Source: Grimontia indica
Lineage (GTDB): Bacteria > Pseudomonadota > Gammaproteobacteria > Enterobacterales > Vibrionaceae
NCBI RefSeq assembly: GCF_000333895.2
Contig: NZ_ANFM02000009.1
Coordinates: forward strand, 1 to 64,000
DNA length: 64,000 nt
Direction of reading: 5' to 3'
The notes under the pieces were generated by a model. The model did no database searches. It was not told where the DNA came from and was given only the letters and a program-made list of their open reading frames with translations. Each line of letters starts with the position of its first letter. The first letter of the stretch is position 1. Below are positions 26,316-35,549 of this stretch, piece by piece. Made by a program: the position numbers and the translations under genes.

Positions 26316-27203
26316 CATTTTCGCTTTCAGGCCATCCAGACCACGGTCATTGGAGGCTTCAATCAGTCTCGCCAGTCCCCGGTTTGAGCTCAGGGCAATT
26401 TCTACCGCATCAGACACAATGGCCTGTTGCTCCGGTGTGAGTCCGTCATAGAAATCTTTGTTGATCATAAAGGTGTATGGGGCAAACAGGTGATTGGTGA
26501 GCGTCAGGTAACCCTGCACTTCATTGAATTTGGCAAATGACACTGTCGGGATTGGATTCATTTGACCATCAATCACGCCGGTTTGCAGTGAGGAGTAAAC
26601 TTCACCCCAAGCCAATGGGTAAGCTTCTGCACCCAAAGACTGGATGATCTTCTGGTGGGTCGGCAAGGTCATAGTACGGATACGTAACCCTTTAAAATCC
26701 TCCAGTGACTCAAGAGGGCGCTTGGAGTTGGTGACGGAAAAGAAGCCGCCGGTATCAGGGAAGCCTAGTACTTTGACGTCTTTCAGCTCACCTTCAATAT
26801 CTCTCGCCAGTGTTTGGCCGAACTTGCCGTCAAACACTTCATAGGTGGCTGCGTTGCTTGAGAATGCAAAAGGTACGTCAAGTACACCGATACGTGGGTA
26901 GTAACCAGCGAGAGGCCCGACAGGCGCTAACGTGCCCTGCAATTGACCATCACGCACCATCTGGATGTGCTCTTTTGCAGAACCTAGCTGGTTACTAGGG
27001 AAAACCTGCACTTTGATTTCACCATTGGTGGCAGTTTCAACAATGTTTTTGAATACGCCAGTGAATGCGTGTGCCGGGTTTTCCATGATGTCCGCTTTAT
27101 TGTCATGCCCGATACGGAGCACCTTTTCTGCCATGGCAAACGGTGCGGACAGAAGGCTGGCAGCAAGTGCTGCGGCGACAAGAGATTTGTTGATGTGTTT
27201 CAT
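26151..27203 (-). CDS. dctP: TRAP transporter substrate-binding protein (DctP family)
   Basis: 350 residues from ATG 27203, with GGAG five bases upstream (a GTG two codons earlier is less likely). Cleavable signal peptide ending SAPFAMA. The mature protein has the DctP fold with the family pattern: hydrophobic GVLDVPFAF, then KVLGFPDTGGF, and the carboxylate-binding Arg in LRIRTMTLPTHQ, plus QTGVIDGQ.NP. It captures an organic acid in the periplasm and delivers it to the DctQM permease encoded just upstream. In this island the likely ligand is an acidic amino sugar such as N-acetyl-D-glucosaminate (inference). Confidence 0.88.
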   Translation of the reverse strand: MKHINKSLVAAALAASLLSAPFAMAEKVLRIGHDNKADIMENPAHAFTGVFKNIVETATNGEIKVQVFPSNQLGSAKEHIQMVRDGQLQGTLAPVGPLAGYYPRIGVLDVPFAFSSNAATYEVFDGKFGQTLARDIEGELKDVKVLGFPDTGGFFSVTNSKRPLESLEDFKGLRIRTMTLPTHQKIIQSLGAEAYPLAWGEVYSSLQTGVIDGQMNPIPTVSFAKFNEVQGYLTLTNHLFAPYTFMINKDFYDGLTPEQQAIVSDAVEIALSSNRGLARLIEASNDRGLDGLKAKMKVNALSDDQRQAMRNATQPGVIEYIKETHGDKGTELLELFLAEVDKANQSVYLQ

Positions 27204-27274
27204 AATCACTCCATTGTTATGTTTGCTTCCATGAGCATTCGTAGAAACGAAAACCCATTGAATGGTTGCGAGGG

Positions 27275-28549
27275 CTAGTAGCCAAGCAATCTGGGTATGT
27301 ACAGCACCACGTCGGGTGAATAAGCGATAAAGAACAGTAAGAGCAGTTGGCCGATGAGAAACGGCATTAACTCTTTGGAAATCCCTTCAATCTTTGCCCC
27401 TGTCACTGAGGACAGGACAAACAGACAGGCACCTATCGGTGGGGTCATTAAAGAGACATTAAGTACGAGGACAAAGATGATGCCCGCGTGAAGTGGATCC
27501 AGACCAATTTCCATCGTTAATGGAACCAGAATTGGCGCAAGGATAACCAGCATGACATTGATATCCATCAGCATGCCGACGGTTAGCAGCAACAGGATGA
27601 TCAGCGCCAGGATGACATTTGGATTGTCAGAGAGAGAGATGAAGAAATCTGCAATCATCTGTGGAATTTGGTTGAAGCTCAGCCACCACCCCAAAATGGA
27701 AGCCGAACCAATAATGAGGTAAATCACCCCAGAGATTTGGGCAGTTCGCACTATCATGTGATAGAAGGCATTCAAGGAGAGGTTGCGATAGACAAAGGTG
27801 CCGATGATGAGCGCATAAGCCACGGCGATAGAGGCGGCTTCTGTTGGGGTCACGATTCCGAAAACAATGCCACCCAGAATAATCACAGGCATCAACAAAG
27901 CGAGGGCGGATTGACGAAACAGCACCAGTACCTGCCTCAAAGAGGCGCGTTGCTGATTTTTCGGTAAGCCTTTGCGCTTACCCATGGAAGCAATGATCGC
28001 CATACAGACGAAACATACCAAGAGCCCGGGCAGGATGCCGGTTGCAAACAGGCCACCGATCGACACACCCATCAGTGAGCCATAGACGACCATAATGCCA
28101 GACGGTGGAATGGTGGGACCAATAATGGAGCCCGCTGCAGTAACGGCACAGGCGTAATCTTTGGTATAGCCTTCCTTTTCCATCGCCGGAACCAGTGTGC
28201 GTCCAAAAGCAGCAGCGTCTGCTGTGGCTGAGCCTGTTATCCCTGAGAAAAAGACTGAGGCCAACATGTTTGAATGTGCCAGCCCACCCCTAAAATGTCC
28301 CACCAATGCCTGCGCCAAAAACACCAGACGGCTGGTGATGCCGGTGTGGTTCATGATCTCTCCCGCCAGAATAAAAAATGGCATGGCGAGAAAAGGGAAA
28401 ATATTTAATCCGTTGAAAATCTTGCTGGGAGCCAGTGAGGTGAAATGTGAACCACCAATCTCATACATACCCACAAGGCCTGCAACGCCCAGAGCGATGG
28501 CAATCGGCGCGCCCAGAAACATCAGGAAAAAAAACAGTGAAGCGACCAT
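27275..28549 (-). CDS. dctM: TRAP transporter large permease (DctM family)
   Basis: 424 residues with about 12 hydrophobic helices. Family marks include GAPIAIALG near the N-terminus, ATADAAAFG, AAGSIIGPTIPPSGIMVVYG and the C-terminal VLVLNVSLMTPPIGACLFV. It carries sodium-driven substrate uptake together with DctQ and DctP. The start overlaps the stop of dctQ by one base, so the small and large subunits are translationally coupled. A 70-base gap separates it from dctP. Confidence 0.92.
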   Translation of the reverse strand: MVASLFFFLMFLGAPIAIALGVAGLVGMYEIGGSHFTSLAPSKIFNGLNIFPFLAMPFFILAGEIMNHTGITSRLVFLAQALVGHFRGGLAHSNMLASVFFSGITGSATADAAAFGRTLVPAMEKEGYTKDYACAVTAAGSIIGPTIPPSGIMVVYGSLMGVSIGGLFATGILPGLLVCFVCMAIIASMGKRKGLPKNQQRASLRQVLVLFRQSALALLMPVIILGGIVFGIVTPTEAASIAVAYALIIGTFVYRNLSLNAFYHMIVRTAQISGVIYLIIGSASILGWWLSFNQIPQMIADFFISLSDNPNVILALIILLLLTVGMLMDINVMLVILAPILVPLTMEIGLDPLHAGIIFVLVLNVSLMTPPIGACLFVLSSVTGAKIEGISKELMPFLIGQLLLLFFIAYSPDVVLYIPRLLGY

Positions 28550-29091
28550 CAGATATCCTCTTGCTGCGGTAGAGAAGGAGTTTGGTATTCGGCTGATAAG
28601 GCTGCGAAGAGGTCTTCTAAAAACACCAGAAGTGCTTGAAGTGCAGCAAGCCCAAATGTGACGGGGACAGCGGCATACGCATAGGCCATGGGCATACCGA
28701 ATACCGTTGAAAGCTGGCTCGCGCCTTTTTCCGCAAAGGTAATACCGAGATAGGAGATATAAGCAAAAAAGGAGGCGGTTAGCGCACTTAAGACGACCTG
28801 AAGGATAAGATTCAACCTGTCAGGAAGTCGGTCGGCAATAAAAGTCAGCCCCATGTGTTCGCGGTTGGCAGTGCAACAGGGGACTGCCATCAAAATGGCC
28901 CAAATCATAATGTAACGCGCTAGCTCTTCCACCCACCCAAGCTGGAGTTTCAACCAGTAACGATCCAACACACCGAGCCAGACATCCAGAATCAGTATGA
29001 TCATGAGAATAGCGACGACAAATTGGTTGATTTTATATAAGCGGCCTTTGATGGCTGTGATAGTTCGAAGTAGTGATTCAGGGGTTTTCAT
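28549..29091 (-). CDS. dctQ: TRAP transporter small permease (DctQ family)
   Basis: 180 residues with four hydrophobic helices and the DctQ motif VWLGVLDRYW...LGWVEELARYIMIWAI..AVPCC..NREHMGL. First gene of the transporter operon dctQ-dctM-dctP. The 455-bp region upstream contains a candidate RpiR operator (29200-29214), about 110 bases before the start. Confidence 0.9.
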   Translation of the reverse strand: MKTPESLLRTITAIKGRLYKINQFVVAILMIILILDVWLGVLDRYWLKLQLGWVEELARYIMIWAILMAVPCCTANREHMGLTFIADRLPDRLNLILQVVLSALTASFFAYISYLGITFAEKGASQLSTVFGMPMAYAYAAVPVTFGLAALQALLVFLEDLFAALSAEYQTPSLPQQEDI

Positions 29092-29547
29092 GATGCGTCC
29101 CTATTCATGAAAGAAGGCACTTTTGGTTGCTAAGTGAACAAAACATTAATGCTGGAATATGCTTTTAGCCGTGATGTATATCGCAAAAACATCAATGTGT
29201 GATAGTTTCTAACACAAAGAGCGAAGGGTTGATGTTAGTTATCTGTTTTTATTGGGTTTTATGTTGTTTCATGGCTTTTTCGCCTGCTTGTGACCTGAAA
29301 AAGTAACATCGTCGAAGTGATGGAATTTAAAGCGATGAAAGGGAAGAAAGCGCTGCCGGCGTCGAAAAATAACATGGCCAAATTCAGGGGAATTTCCTGC
29401 GAAAATGTGATATTCGTTGTTCTTTTGGTCAGCCGATAATTGATGGGGAGAGATGAACAGTCAGATGCTATCTGGCTTTGTCCAATCGGACTCTGGGTAA
29501 TATGCAGAGCCCGTTGTTAGCTGGCGAATGGGTAAGTTATCGATATA
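29092..29547. other. 456-bp intergenic region carrying the transporter promoter
   Basis: Between the stop of the ammonia-lyase gene and the start of dctQ on the minus strand. AT-rich, no supportable open frame. It holds the 15-base motif shared with the lyase/rpiR divergent promoter. Otherwise nothing recognised. Confidence 0.5.
29200..29214. promoter_or_regulatory. Candidate RpiR operator upstream of dctQMP
   Basis: TGATAGTTTCTAACA; reverse complement TGTTAGAAACTATCA. It differs at a single base from TGTTGGAAACTATCA at 30897-30911 in the divergent lyase/rpiR promoter. The motif is a near-palindrome (TGTTAG-aaa-CTATCA). Two near-identical copies in the two promoters of one island suggest a shared regulator, most simply the RpiR protein encoded at 30991. 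Confidence 0.6.
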
Positions 29548-30825
29548 TCAGAAGTAAGTGGTTATCCACTTAGTTATCGTGTCAGGCTCCGTTTCCACAC
29601 CGATATATCGCCATTTGTCGAAGGTGAGGCAAGGGTGGGAGGTCGAAAATACCAATATATCCCCAACTTGTAGCGTGTCTTCCTGCATGACTTCGAGGAA
29701 GAGGTGTTGATCCATAATATCTGTCGATGTGAGCTCAGGGAGAGGCAGTGGTTGACCATCCCGATAAAGTCTTATTGCTTTAGGTAGACCGGCATCAAAC
29801 GCAACGTCGCGCTTACCTAACCCGATAATAGCTTTATCTTTCTCTGGCACTGAAATGACGTGGGCATACAGGGTCAGGGCGGAAACCAAATCCCCATCCA
29901 AACGACAGGCTGTGCTTCCGTCCCGTTGAGCCCTTTCCATGACGGCGTTTTGGGCCTCCAGATAGATCCCATCATCATGGATGAGATAACAGCCAGGACG
30001 AATAATGGTCGTCAGCCTTGTCTTCCCGGTAAACGCTTCTGCTACCACGTCATACCACGCCGACCCTGCACCGGTCACAATAGGCTTATCAAGCGCAGAA
30101 AGGGTAATGAGGGATTCTGCTAGTGTCACTGCCCCAGATATAAACTCCCTGACTGCAGGTTCTACATCATCGCTTTCATGTTCTGCATGAATCACACCTT
30201 CATAAAACTCAATACCCGCAAACTGAAGATGGGAAGAGTGGGCGATGTATTCTGCCAACGCTTTTACCTGCTCGTGGGTGCGGCATCCACAACGGCCGCC
30301 TGGTACACCTAATTCCACCAACATTGTGACCTGCAGATTTCTGGCATTCGCAGCCGACTGCCACTGTTCTGCCAGATATTGGCTGTCGATACACGGATAT
30401 ACCTCAATGCGATAGTGTTCGATGATATCCAACACGGCATTGATGTTTGCTAATCCAACGATTTGATTAGCCAGAATAATTCGTTTAGCTCCCGCTTCCG
30501 CAGCCACTTGTGCCTGAGCGGGGGTGGCGAGTGTCAGCCCCCATGCCCCCTGTTCTATTTGGGCCTTAAACAGTTGGGGAGACATGGTGGTTTTACCGTG
30601 CGGGGCGAGCAATACCTCGCTTTGATTGGCAAAGCGCTGCATCCAATGGGCATTGTGCGTGATGGCTGTTTCTGAAACGACAGCAGCGGGTAAAGGAATG
30701 TCGGTAAAGAGGGAGTATTTGCCTTCAGGTTTAGTCCTCAGTGGAACGCCTTTTGCCCCTTTTTCAAAAGAGAGCGTGTCCAAGGTGTGATAATAACTAT
30801 CAAAAAAACTCTTTCTTTCCGACAT
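29548..30825 (-). CDS. Fold-III PLP ammonia-lyase, D-serine dehydratase/DSD1-like (probable D-glucosaminate ammonia-lyase)
   Basis: 425 residues. The PLP-lysine motif is PHGKTTMSPQL (K ~80) at the start of an alanine-racemase-type TIM barrel; the barrel continues with LVELGVPGGRCGCR and TGAGSAWYDVV. The C-terminal HPCLTFDKWRYI provides the His/Cys zinc ligands of eukaryotic-type D-serine dehydratases. The family removes ammonia from D-hydroxyamino acids. Beside KDG kinase and KDPG aldolase genes, dehydration of D-glucosaminate to 2-keto-3-deoxygluconate is the best fit (inference). Divergent from the regulator gene. Confidence 0.83.
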   Translation of the reverse strand: MSERKSFFDSYYHTLDTLSFEKGAKGVPLRTKPEGKYSLFTDIPLPAAVVSETAITHNAHWMQRFANQSEVLLAPHGKTTMSPQLFKAQIEQGAWGLTLATPAQAQVAAEAGAKRIILANQIVGLANINAVLDIIEHYRIEVYPCIDSQYLAEQWQSAANARNLQVTMLVELGVPGGRCGCRTHEQVKALAEYIAHSSHLQFAGIEFYEGVIHAEHESDDVEPAVREFISGAVTLAESLITLSALDKPIVTGAGSAWYDVVAEAFTGKTRLTTIIRPGCYLIHDDGIYLEAQNAVMERAQRDGSTACRLDGDLVSALTLYAHVISVPEKDKAIIGLGKRDVAFDAGLPKAIRLYRDGQPLPLPELTSTDIMDQHLFLEVMQEDTLQVGDILVFSTSHPCLTFDKWRYIGVETEPDTITKWITTYF

Positions 30826-30896
30826 AACCTCATCCTCTTAACATGCCGTTGAGCTATGGTGGTGCGTGGGTTTTGGATGATATATAATTTTCTCCA

Positions 30897-30911
30897 TGTT
30901 GGAAACTATCA
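30897..30911. promoter_or_regulatory. Candidate RpiR operator in the lyase/rpiR divergent promoter
   Basis: TGTTGGAAACTATCA, 72 bases upstream of the lyase start and 80 bases upstream of the regulator ATG. One base different from the site at 29200-29214. Position fits control of both divergent genes. Confidence 0.6.
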
Positions 30912-30990
30912 AACAAATGCGATGTTATTGTGCGTGTAATCACTTTATCGACACGTGCCAATCGCTAGGATATTGCTCGAGGTAATCGGA

Positions 30991-31854
30991 ATGACGATGG
31001 AAGTAGACATCCTTTCGCAGATATCACAACGCTTTGACGCTTTGCGAGATGCTGAAAAGAAAGTGGCTAAGTGCGTCATGGATAATCTGGCGGGTGCGGC
31101 GAGCGCAAGCATCACCGAACTGGCAGAAGAAGCGCAGGTCAGTGAAGCCACCATTACTCGCTTTGCCAAGGCTGTTGGCTGCAAAAACGTGCGTGATTTG
31201 AAGATGAAGCTGGCTCAGTCCCTCGCTGTTGGTCAAAGGTTTATCATTGATCCGGTGGAGCAGACTGGGATTCAGGGGGTTTATGAGTCCGTGAAACAGT
31301 CGATGGATGCTAACCGCAAACTGCTGGATGAAAAAGACATAGAGAAAGCCGTGAACTGGCTGCACGGAGCCAGACAGATCATCAGTGTGGGCATGGGTGG
31401 GGGCTCCACCATGATTTCACAGGAACTGCAGCACAGGCTGTTTCGTTTGGGTTATGCCATTACCGCCTATCACGATGGATTGCTGACGCGCATGGTGGCG
31501 GCAACAGCAGACAGCAGTGATGTCATGGTGATCATGTCAACGACGGGGCATACGCCCGGCATTCTGGATGCCGCGCAGTTAGCTAAAAAATACGACCTCA
31601 AGGTTATTGCTATCACCCAGGCGGATTCACCACTGGCAGAGATAGGCGACTTGGTGTTGCCGATTACGACTCAGGAAACGGATTTTATTTATAAACCTTC
31701 GGCTTCCCGTTACGCGATGCTGGCGTTGGTGGACGTGATTTCCATGCAGTTGGCCGTCACTCACAAACGACGTTCGCGTGACAAGCTCAGAAGACTAAAA
31801 CTGGCGTTAGATTCTTACCGGGGCGGCGGAGACAGGCAACCTTTGGGAGACTAA
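30991..31854 (+). CDS. RpiR-family transcriptional regulator (HTH_6-SIS)
   Basis: 287 residues from ATG 30991 (GAGG eight bases upstream); a GTG 12 codons earlier lacks an RBS. The N-terminal ~77 residues form the RpiR HTH (ITELAEEAQVSEATITRFAKAVGCK). A SIS sugar-phosphate-binding domain follows (~120-250: ISVGMGGGSTMISQELQHRL, then VMVIMSTTGHTPGILDAA). The family senses sugar phosphates; KDPG or KDG-type metabolites are plausible here. It is the first gene of the plus-strand catabolic operon and likely regulates both divergent units through the shared 15-base motif. Confidence 0.88.
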   Translation: MTMEVDILSQISQRFDALRDAEKKVAKCVMDNLAGAASASITELAEEAQVSEATITRFAKAVGCKNVRDLKMKLAQSLAVGQRFIIDPVEQTGIQGVYESVKQSMDANRKLLDEKDIEKAVNWLHGARQIISVGMGGGSTMISQELQHRLFRLGYAITAYHDGLLTRMVAATADSSDVMVIMSTTGHTPGILDAAQLAKKYDLKVIAITQADSPLAEIGDLVLPITTQETDFIYKPSASRYAMLALVDVISMQLAVTHKRRSRDKLRRLKLALDSYRGGGDRQPLGD

Positions 31855-31874
31855 GGCCAAACACTGAGACCACT

Positions 31875-33350
31875 ATGAGATACGACAGTGTAATTAAGGG
31901 TGCGACGATCATTGATGGCCAGAACCAGCCTCCTTATGTGGCTGACGTGGCGATCATTGATGATGAAATTGTGGCGATAGGCCAGCTTGATACTTCCAAC
32001 GCAGACGTGATCGTCAATGCTCGCGGACTGGTGCTCAGCCCCGGCTTTATTGATGTGCATACGCATGATGACACCAATGTGATCCGTATGCCTGAATGTA
32101 TCCCCAAGATCTCCCAGGGTGTGACGACAACGATTGTCGGCAACTGTGGGATCAGTGCATCTCCGGCGGTACTGAAAGCGGCACCACCCGATCCGATGAA
32201 TCTGCTCGGAGAACAAAAAGACTTCGAGTATCCAACGTTTGCCAGCTATGTCGAGGCTGTTAATCACGCTCAACCTGCCGTGAACGTGGCGGCGTTGGTG
32301 GGACATACCACGTTGCGGAACAACGTGATGGATGACCTTTACCGTACCGCCACAACGGAGGAAATTGAGGCGATGAGAAAAGCGCTTGAGCAAGCGCTTG
32401 AGGAAGGAGCCCTGGGGCTAAGCACTGGCCTTGCCTATGCCAGTGCCAAGAGCTGTGAAGAAAGCGAAGTACTGGCGTTAACGCAAGAGCTTTCGCGGTT
32501 CAATGCTATCTACACGACTCACCTGCGCACTGAGTTTGAAGGTATTTTGGATGCAATGGATGAGGCCTTTCGTGTTGGCATGGCAGCAAAAGTCCCAGTG
32601 GTGATTTCTCATCTTAAATGTGCAGGAGCAGGCAACTGGGGACGCACCGTTGAAGTCCTGAAAAAAATGGATAAGGCTCGCCAAGCACAGGATGTCGGCT
32701 GTGACTGTTATCCCTATACGGCCAGCTCCTCCACGCTTGATTTAAAGCAGGTGACTGATGAATATCCCATCTTTATCACCTGGTCTGATCCCCATCCTGA
32801 ATTGGCAGGGCAGATGCTCTCCCACATTGCTGATGATCTCAATCTCAGCCTGATGGAAACTGCCAAGAAGCTTCAGCCTGCAGGCGCGGTATACCACAAC
32901 ATGGATGCTCAAGATGTGGAACGCGTTCTTCAGTACCCTCTCACCATGATTGGTTCTGATGGGCTGCCAAATGATCCTCACCCTCACCCTCGATTGTGGG
33001 GGGCGTTTCCCAGAGTTCTTGGCTATTACTGCCGAGAGCGGAAACTGTTTCCGCTCTCGACGGCCATTCACAAAATGACAGGCTTGTCAGCGCAGCGTTT
33101 CAATCTCACCAAACGTGGCGAAATCAAAGTGGGTTACTTTGCTGATTTGGTGTTATTCAACCCGGACGAAATTATTGATACCGCCAATTTTCATCAACCC
33201 AAGCAGGTTGCAAAAGGCATTCAGACTGTCTGGGTCAACGGAAAAATCAGTTACCAACTATCAACAGGGGTTCAGGGACGACATGGCCGTTTTCTGCGGC
33301 GCAAAATTACCGAACCCGCTAACAACCAAATAATGGAGATGAATTCATGA
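31875..33350 (+). CDS. N-acyl-D-amino-acid deacylase (D-aminoacylase family)
   Basis: 491 residues of the amidohydrolase superfamily. Metal ligands: HTHDD (~59-63), GNCG (Cys ~96), SHLKCAG (His) and GSDGLPNDPHPHPRLWG (Asp). These match zinc D-aminoacylases. It hydrolyses the N-acyl group of D-amino acids; in this context deacetylation of N-acetyl-D-glucosaminate, itself a D-configured 2-amino acid, is the natural role (inference). The stop codon overlaps the start of the RidA gene by four bases. Confidence 0.88.
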   Translation: MRYDSVIKGATIIDGQNQPPYVADVAIIDDEIVAIGQLDTSNADVIVNARGLVLSPGFIDVHTHDDTNVIRMPECIPKISQGVTTTIVGNCGISASPAVLKAAPPDPMNLLGEQKDFEYPTFASYVEAVNHAQPAVNVAALVGHTTLRNNVMDDLYRTATTEEIEAMRKALEQALEEGALGLSTGLAYASAKSCEESEVLALTQELSRFNAIYTTHLRTEFEGILDAMDEAFRVGMAAKVPVVISHLKCAGAGNWGRTVEVLKKMDKARQAQDVGCDCYPYTASSSTLDLKQVTDEYPIFITWSDPHPELAGQMLSHIADDLNLSLMETAKKLQPAGAVYHNMDAQDVERVLQYPLTMIGSDGLPNDPHPHPRLWGAFPRVLGYYCRERKLFPLSTAIHKMTGLSAQRFNLTKRGEIKVGYFADLVLFNPDEIIDTANFHQPKQVAKGIQTVWVNGKISYQLSTGVQGRHGRFLRRKITEPANNQIMEMNS

Positions 33351-33739
33351 CAATTAAAAGATATGGCGCAGAAGGCGGCACGGGTACTGGTGGGCAACAT
33401 CTGCCTTTCTCCCGCGCGACTGAAGCGGGTGGTTTTCTTTATGTGTCCGGCCAAACCCCGATGATAGATGGCGAAGTGGTGGAAGGCGGAATTGTTGACC
33501 AATCCCGTTTGGCTATTCAGAACTGTGTCGACATCATGGAAGAGGCGGGTTACACACTGGCTGATGTGGTGCACGTGAAAGTGGTACTGACAGACTCGCG
33601 CTATTTCCAGTCTTTCAATAAAGTCTTTAGAGAATTCTTTGGTGAACATCCTCCAGCACGTATCTGTATGGTGTGTGATCTGGTGGTGGATGTGAAAGTC
33701 GAAGTCGATGTGACCTGCTACCGAGCAGATCGCGCCTGA
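33347..33739 (+). CDS. RidA/YjgF family enamine/imine deaminase
   Basis: 130 residues. Family marks: PFSRA, GGFLYVSGQTP, then Q...AIQNC.DI.EEAG..L.DVV.V.V.L and the C-terminal PPARICMVCDLVVDVKVEVDVT; the usual catalytic Arg is present in PARI. RidA proteins hydrolyse reactive enamine/imine intermediates released by PLP dehydratases, which fits the ammonia-lyase of this island. Overlaps the deacylase gene by four bases. Confidence 0.9.
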   Translation: MTIKRYGAEGGTGTGGQHLPFSRATEAGGFLYVSGQTPMIDGEVVEGGIVDQSRLAIQNCVDIMEEAGYTLADVVHVKVVLTDSRYFQSFNKVFREFFGEHPPARICMVCDLVVDVKVEVDVTCYRADRA

Positions 33740-33759
33740 CCTGATACCATGCCGAGTCA

Positions 33760-34713
33760 ATGGAAATGAATAAGCAAAGTTATCACGTTGCACTGGTGGG
33801 TGAATGTATGGTGGAGCTCAGTGGAGAGCCTCTTTCGCGATCCTATGGCGGCGATACCCTCAATACTGCGCTCTACCTAAGCCGCCTATTGTCAAAGGAT
33901 CAAGTGACAGTCAGCTACGCCACTGCACTTGGTGAAGACGCCATTAGCGATGAGATGCAGCAAAACTGGCAGAGTGAAGGGATCGCGACCGGACTGGTTT
34001 CACGTCTACCCGGAAAAATGCCGGGATTATATCTCGTGGAAACAGACCCTCAGGGTGAGCGTACGTTTCACTATTGGCGCAGTGACAGTGCTGCTAAACG
34101 CTATTTTGATGATATTTCTCCGCTTGAGAAAATCATCAAAGGTGAAGGGTTGGATCTGCTGTACTTCAGCGGTATCAGCGTTGCTATTCTACCCATTGAG
34201 GGTCGAAATAAACTTCTGTCACTCATCCACGAAGCCCGGCGTCAGGGTACAACCATAGTGTTTGATAACAACTATCGCCCCCGGCTTTGGCAGGGTGGAG
34301 ACGTTCAGGACTGGTATGGCGAGTGTTTGCGTGTAACCGATCTGGCGCTGATCACTCAAGATGATGATGAAGCGGTTTGGGGGGATCAGGACATAGCAAC
34401 CCGCTGCCAAGCTTTTGGTTGTCAGGAAGTGGTGATCAAGCGTGGCGCTGAACCCTGCTCAGTCGTGACGGATTTGCAGAGCGCAGAACCCCGGCAGTTT
34501 TCCATTGCGGGTGAAAGCGTCGAGCGTGTGGTTGATACCTGTGCGGCGGGAGACTCATTTGCTGCTGGCTATCTGGCAGGATATATCAAGCAATGGCCAA
34601 TCCCGAGACGGGTCGCGCTGGCACACAAATTAGCCGCTACAGTCATTCAGTATCCCGGTGCGGTGATAGAAAAATCCGCCATGCCAGATACATCAGTATT
34701 CGAATCAACATAA
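33760..34713 (+). CDS. kdgK: 2-keto-3-deoxygluconate kinase (PfkB family)
   Basis: 317 residues. N-terminal GECMVELSG and YGGDTLNTALYLSRL are typical of KdgK; the C-terminal DTCAAGDSFAAGYLAG is the PfkB signature 2 with the catalytic Asp. FDNNYRPRLW also matches KDG kinases. It phosphorylates KDG to KDPG, feeding the aldolase encoded next. Start ATG could be 33760 or 33766. Two-step coupling with the aldolase gene 25 bases downstream. Confidence 0.88.
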   Translation: MEMNKQSYHVALVGECMVELSGEPLSRSYGGDTLNTALYLSRLLSKDQVTVSYATALGEDAISDEMQQNWQSEGIATGLVSRLPGKMPGLYLVETDPQGERTFHYWRSDSAAKRYFDDISPLEKIIKGEGLDLLYFSGISVAILPIEGRNKLLSLIHEARRQGTTIVFDNNYRPRLWQGGDVQDWYGECLRVTDLALITQDDDEAVWGDQDIATRCQAFGCQEVVIKRGAEPCSVVTDLQSAEPRQFSIAGESVERVVDTCAAGDSFAAGYLAGYIKQWPIPRRVALAHKLAATVIQYPGAVIEKSAMPDTSVFEST

Positions 34714-34738
34714 ACAGGACATTTTCAGGAGCCCACCT

Positions 34739-35368
34739 GTGAGCACAACAATCTTTAATGAACTGGCGAAATATAAAGTCGTACCGGTTATTCAAATTGA
34801 TGACATCAAACATGCGGAGCCTTTAGCAAAAGCGCTGGTAGAAAATGGCCTTCCGGTAGCCGAAGTCACCTTCCGCACTGATGTGGCAGCCGAAGCCATC
34901 AAAATTATGCGTGAAAGCCAGCCAGATTTGCTGGTGGGCGCAGGCACTGTGCTTACCACAAAACAGGCGGATGACGCGCTGGCCGCGGGCGCCATGTTTG
35001 CGGTTGCACCGGGCTTAAACCCGAATACGGTGAAACACTGTCAGGAGATTGGTCTTCCTATGGTGTCAGGGGTCAACAACCCAAGCCAAATTGAACAGGC
35101 ACTGGAACTGGGAATGAACTTTGTGAAGTTTTTCCCTGCCGAAGCCTCAGGGGGTGTTGCGATGGTGAAAGCGCTGTTAGCGCCTTACCGTGATATTCAG
35201 ATGATGCCAACAGGTGGGATCAGCCCCAAAAACGTCAAAGATTATCTAAGTATTGACCGCGTGGTTTGTTGCGGTGGAACCTGGATGGTACCAGGGTCGC
35301 TGATGAAAGAGGGCGATTGGGATGGACTCGGTAGGCTAATCAGTGAAGCTGTTGCTTTGGTTGAGTAA
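34739..35368 (+). CDS. eda: KDPG/KHG aldolase
   Basis: 209 residues, GTG start with AGGAG upstream. Class I aldolase: catalytic Glu in VAEVTFRTD, the GAGTV loop, and Schiff-base Lys in NFVKFFPAE. MPTGGIS forms the phosphate site. It cleaves KDPG to pyruvate and glyceraldehyde-3-phosphate, ending the pathway. Last gene of the operon; the helicase/dctP remnant begins 20 bases after the stop. Confidence 0.92.
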   Translation: MSTTIFNELAKYKVVPVIQIDDIKHAEPLAKALVENGLPVAEVTFRTDVAAEAIKIMRESQPDLLVGAGTVLTTKQADDALAAGAMFAVAPGLNPNTVKHCQEIGLPMVSGVNNPSQIEQALELGMNFVKFFPAEASGGVAMVKALLAPYRDIQMMPTGGISPKNVKDYLSIDRVVCCGGTWMVPGSLMKEGDWDGLGRLISEAVALVE

Positions 35369-35388
35369 GCTGCTATGTAACGCTCAAA

Positions 35389-35549
35389 AATGCCAGCGTC
35401 TTGCTGCTACCTGTTTGTGCAAGGGCAATCACATCGCTGCCTTTCAAAGTGACTGGAATGGCTTTTTCCTGAATCAGGGTTGGGGACGAGAGCGCTTCAG
35501 GTAGCGCAGCAAGTAAAGCAGGAGAGAGATTCAACGATGAAAAAGTCAT
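35389..35549 (-). pseudogene. rhlE 5' fragment (second copy)
   Basis: 160 bases aligned without gaps to 25840-26000, covering the first ~54 codons of rhlE including its ATG (complement of 35547-35549). The rest of the gene is absent; the copy breaks off at 35389, 20 bases past the eda stop. It cannot make a helicase. Confidence 0.88.

Noticed and set aside
31851-34410. Long minus-strand frames opposite the deacylase, RidA and kinase genes
   Set aside because: Clear family matches on the plus strand; the opposite frames have no domain or RBS.
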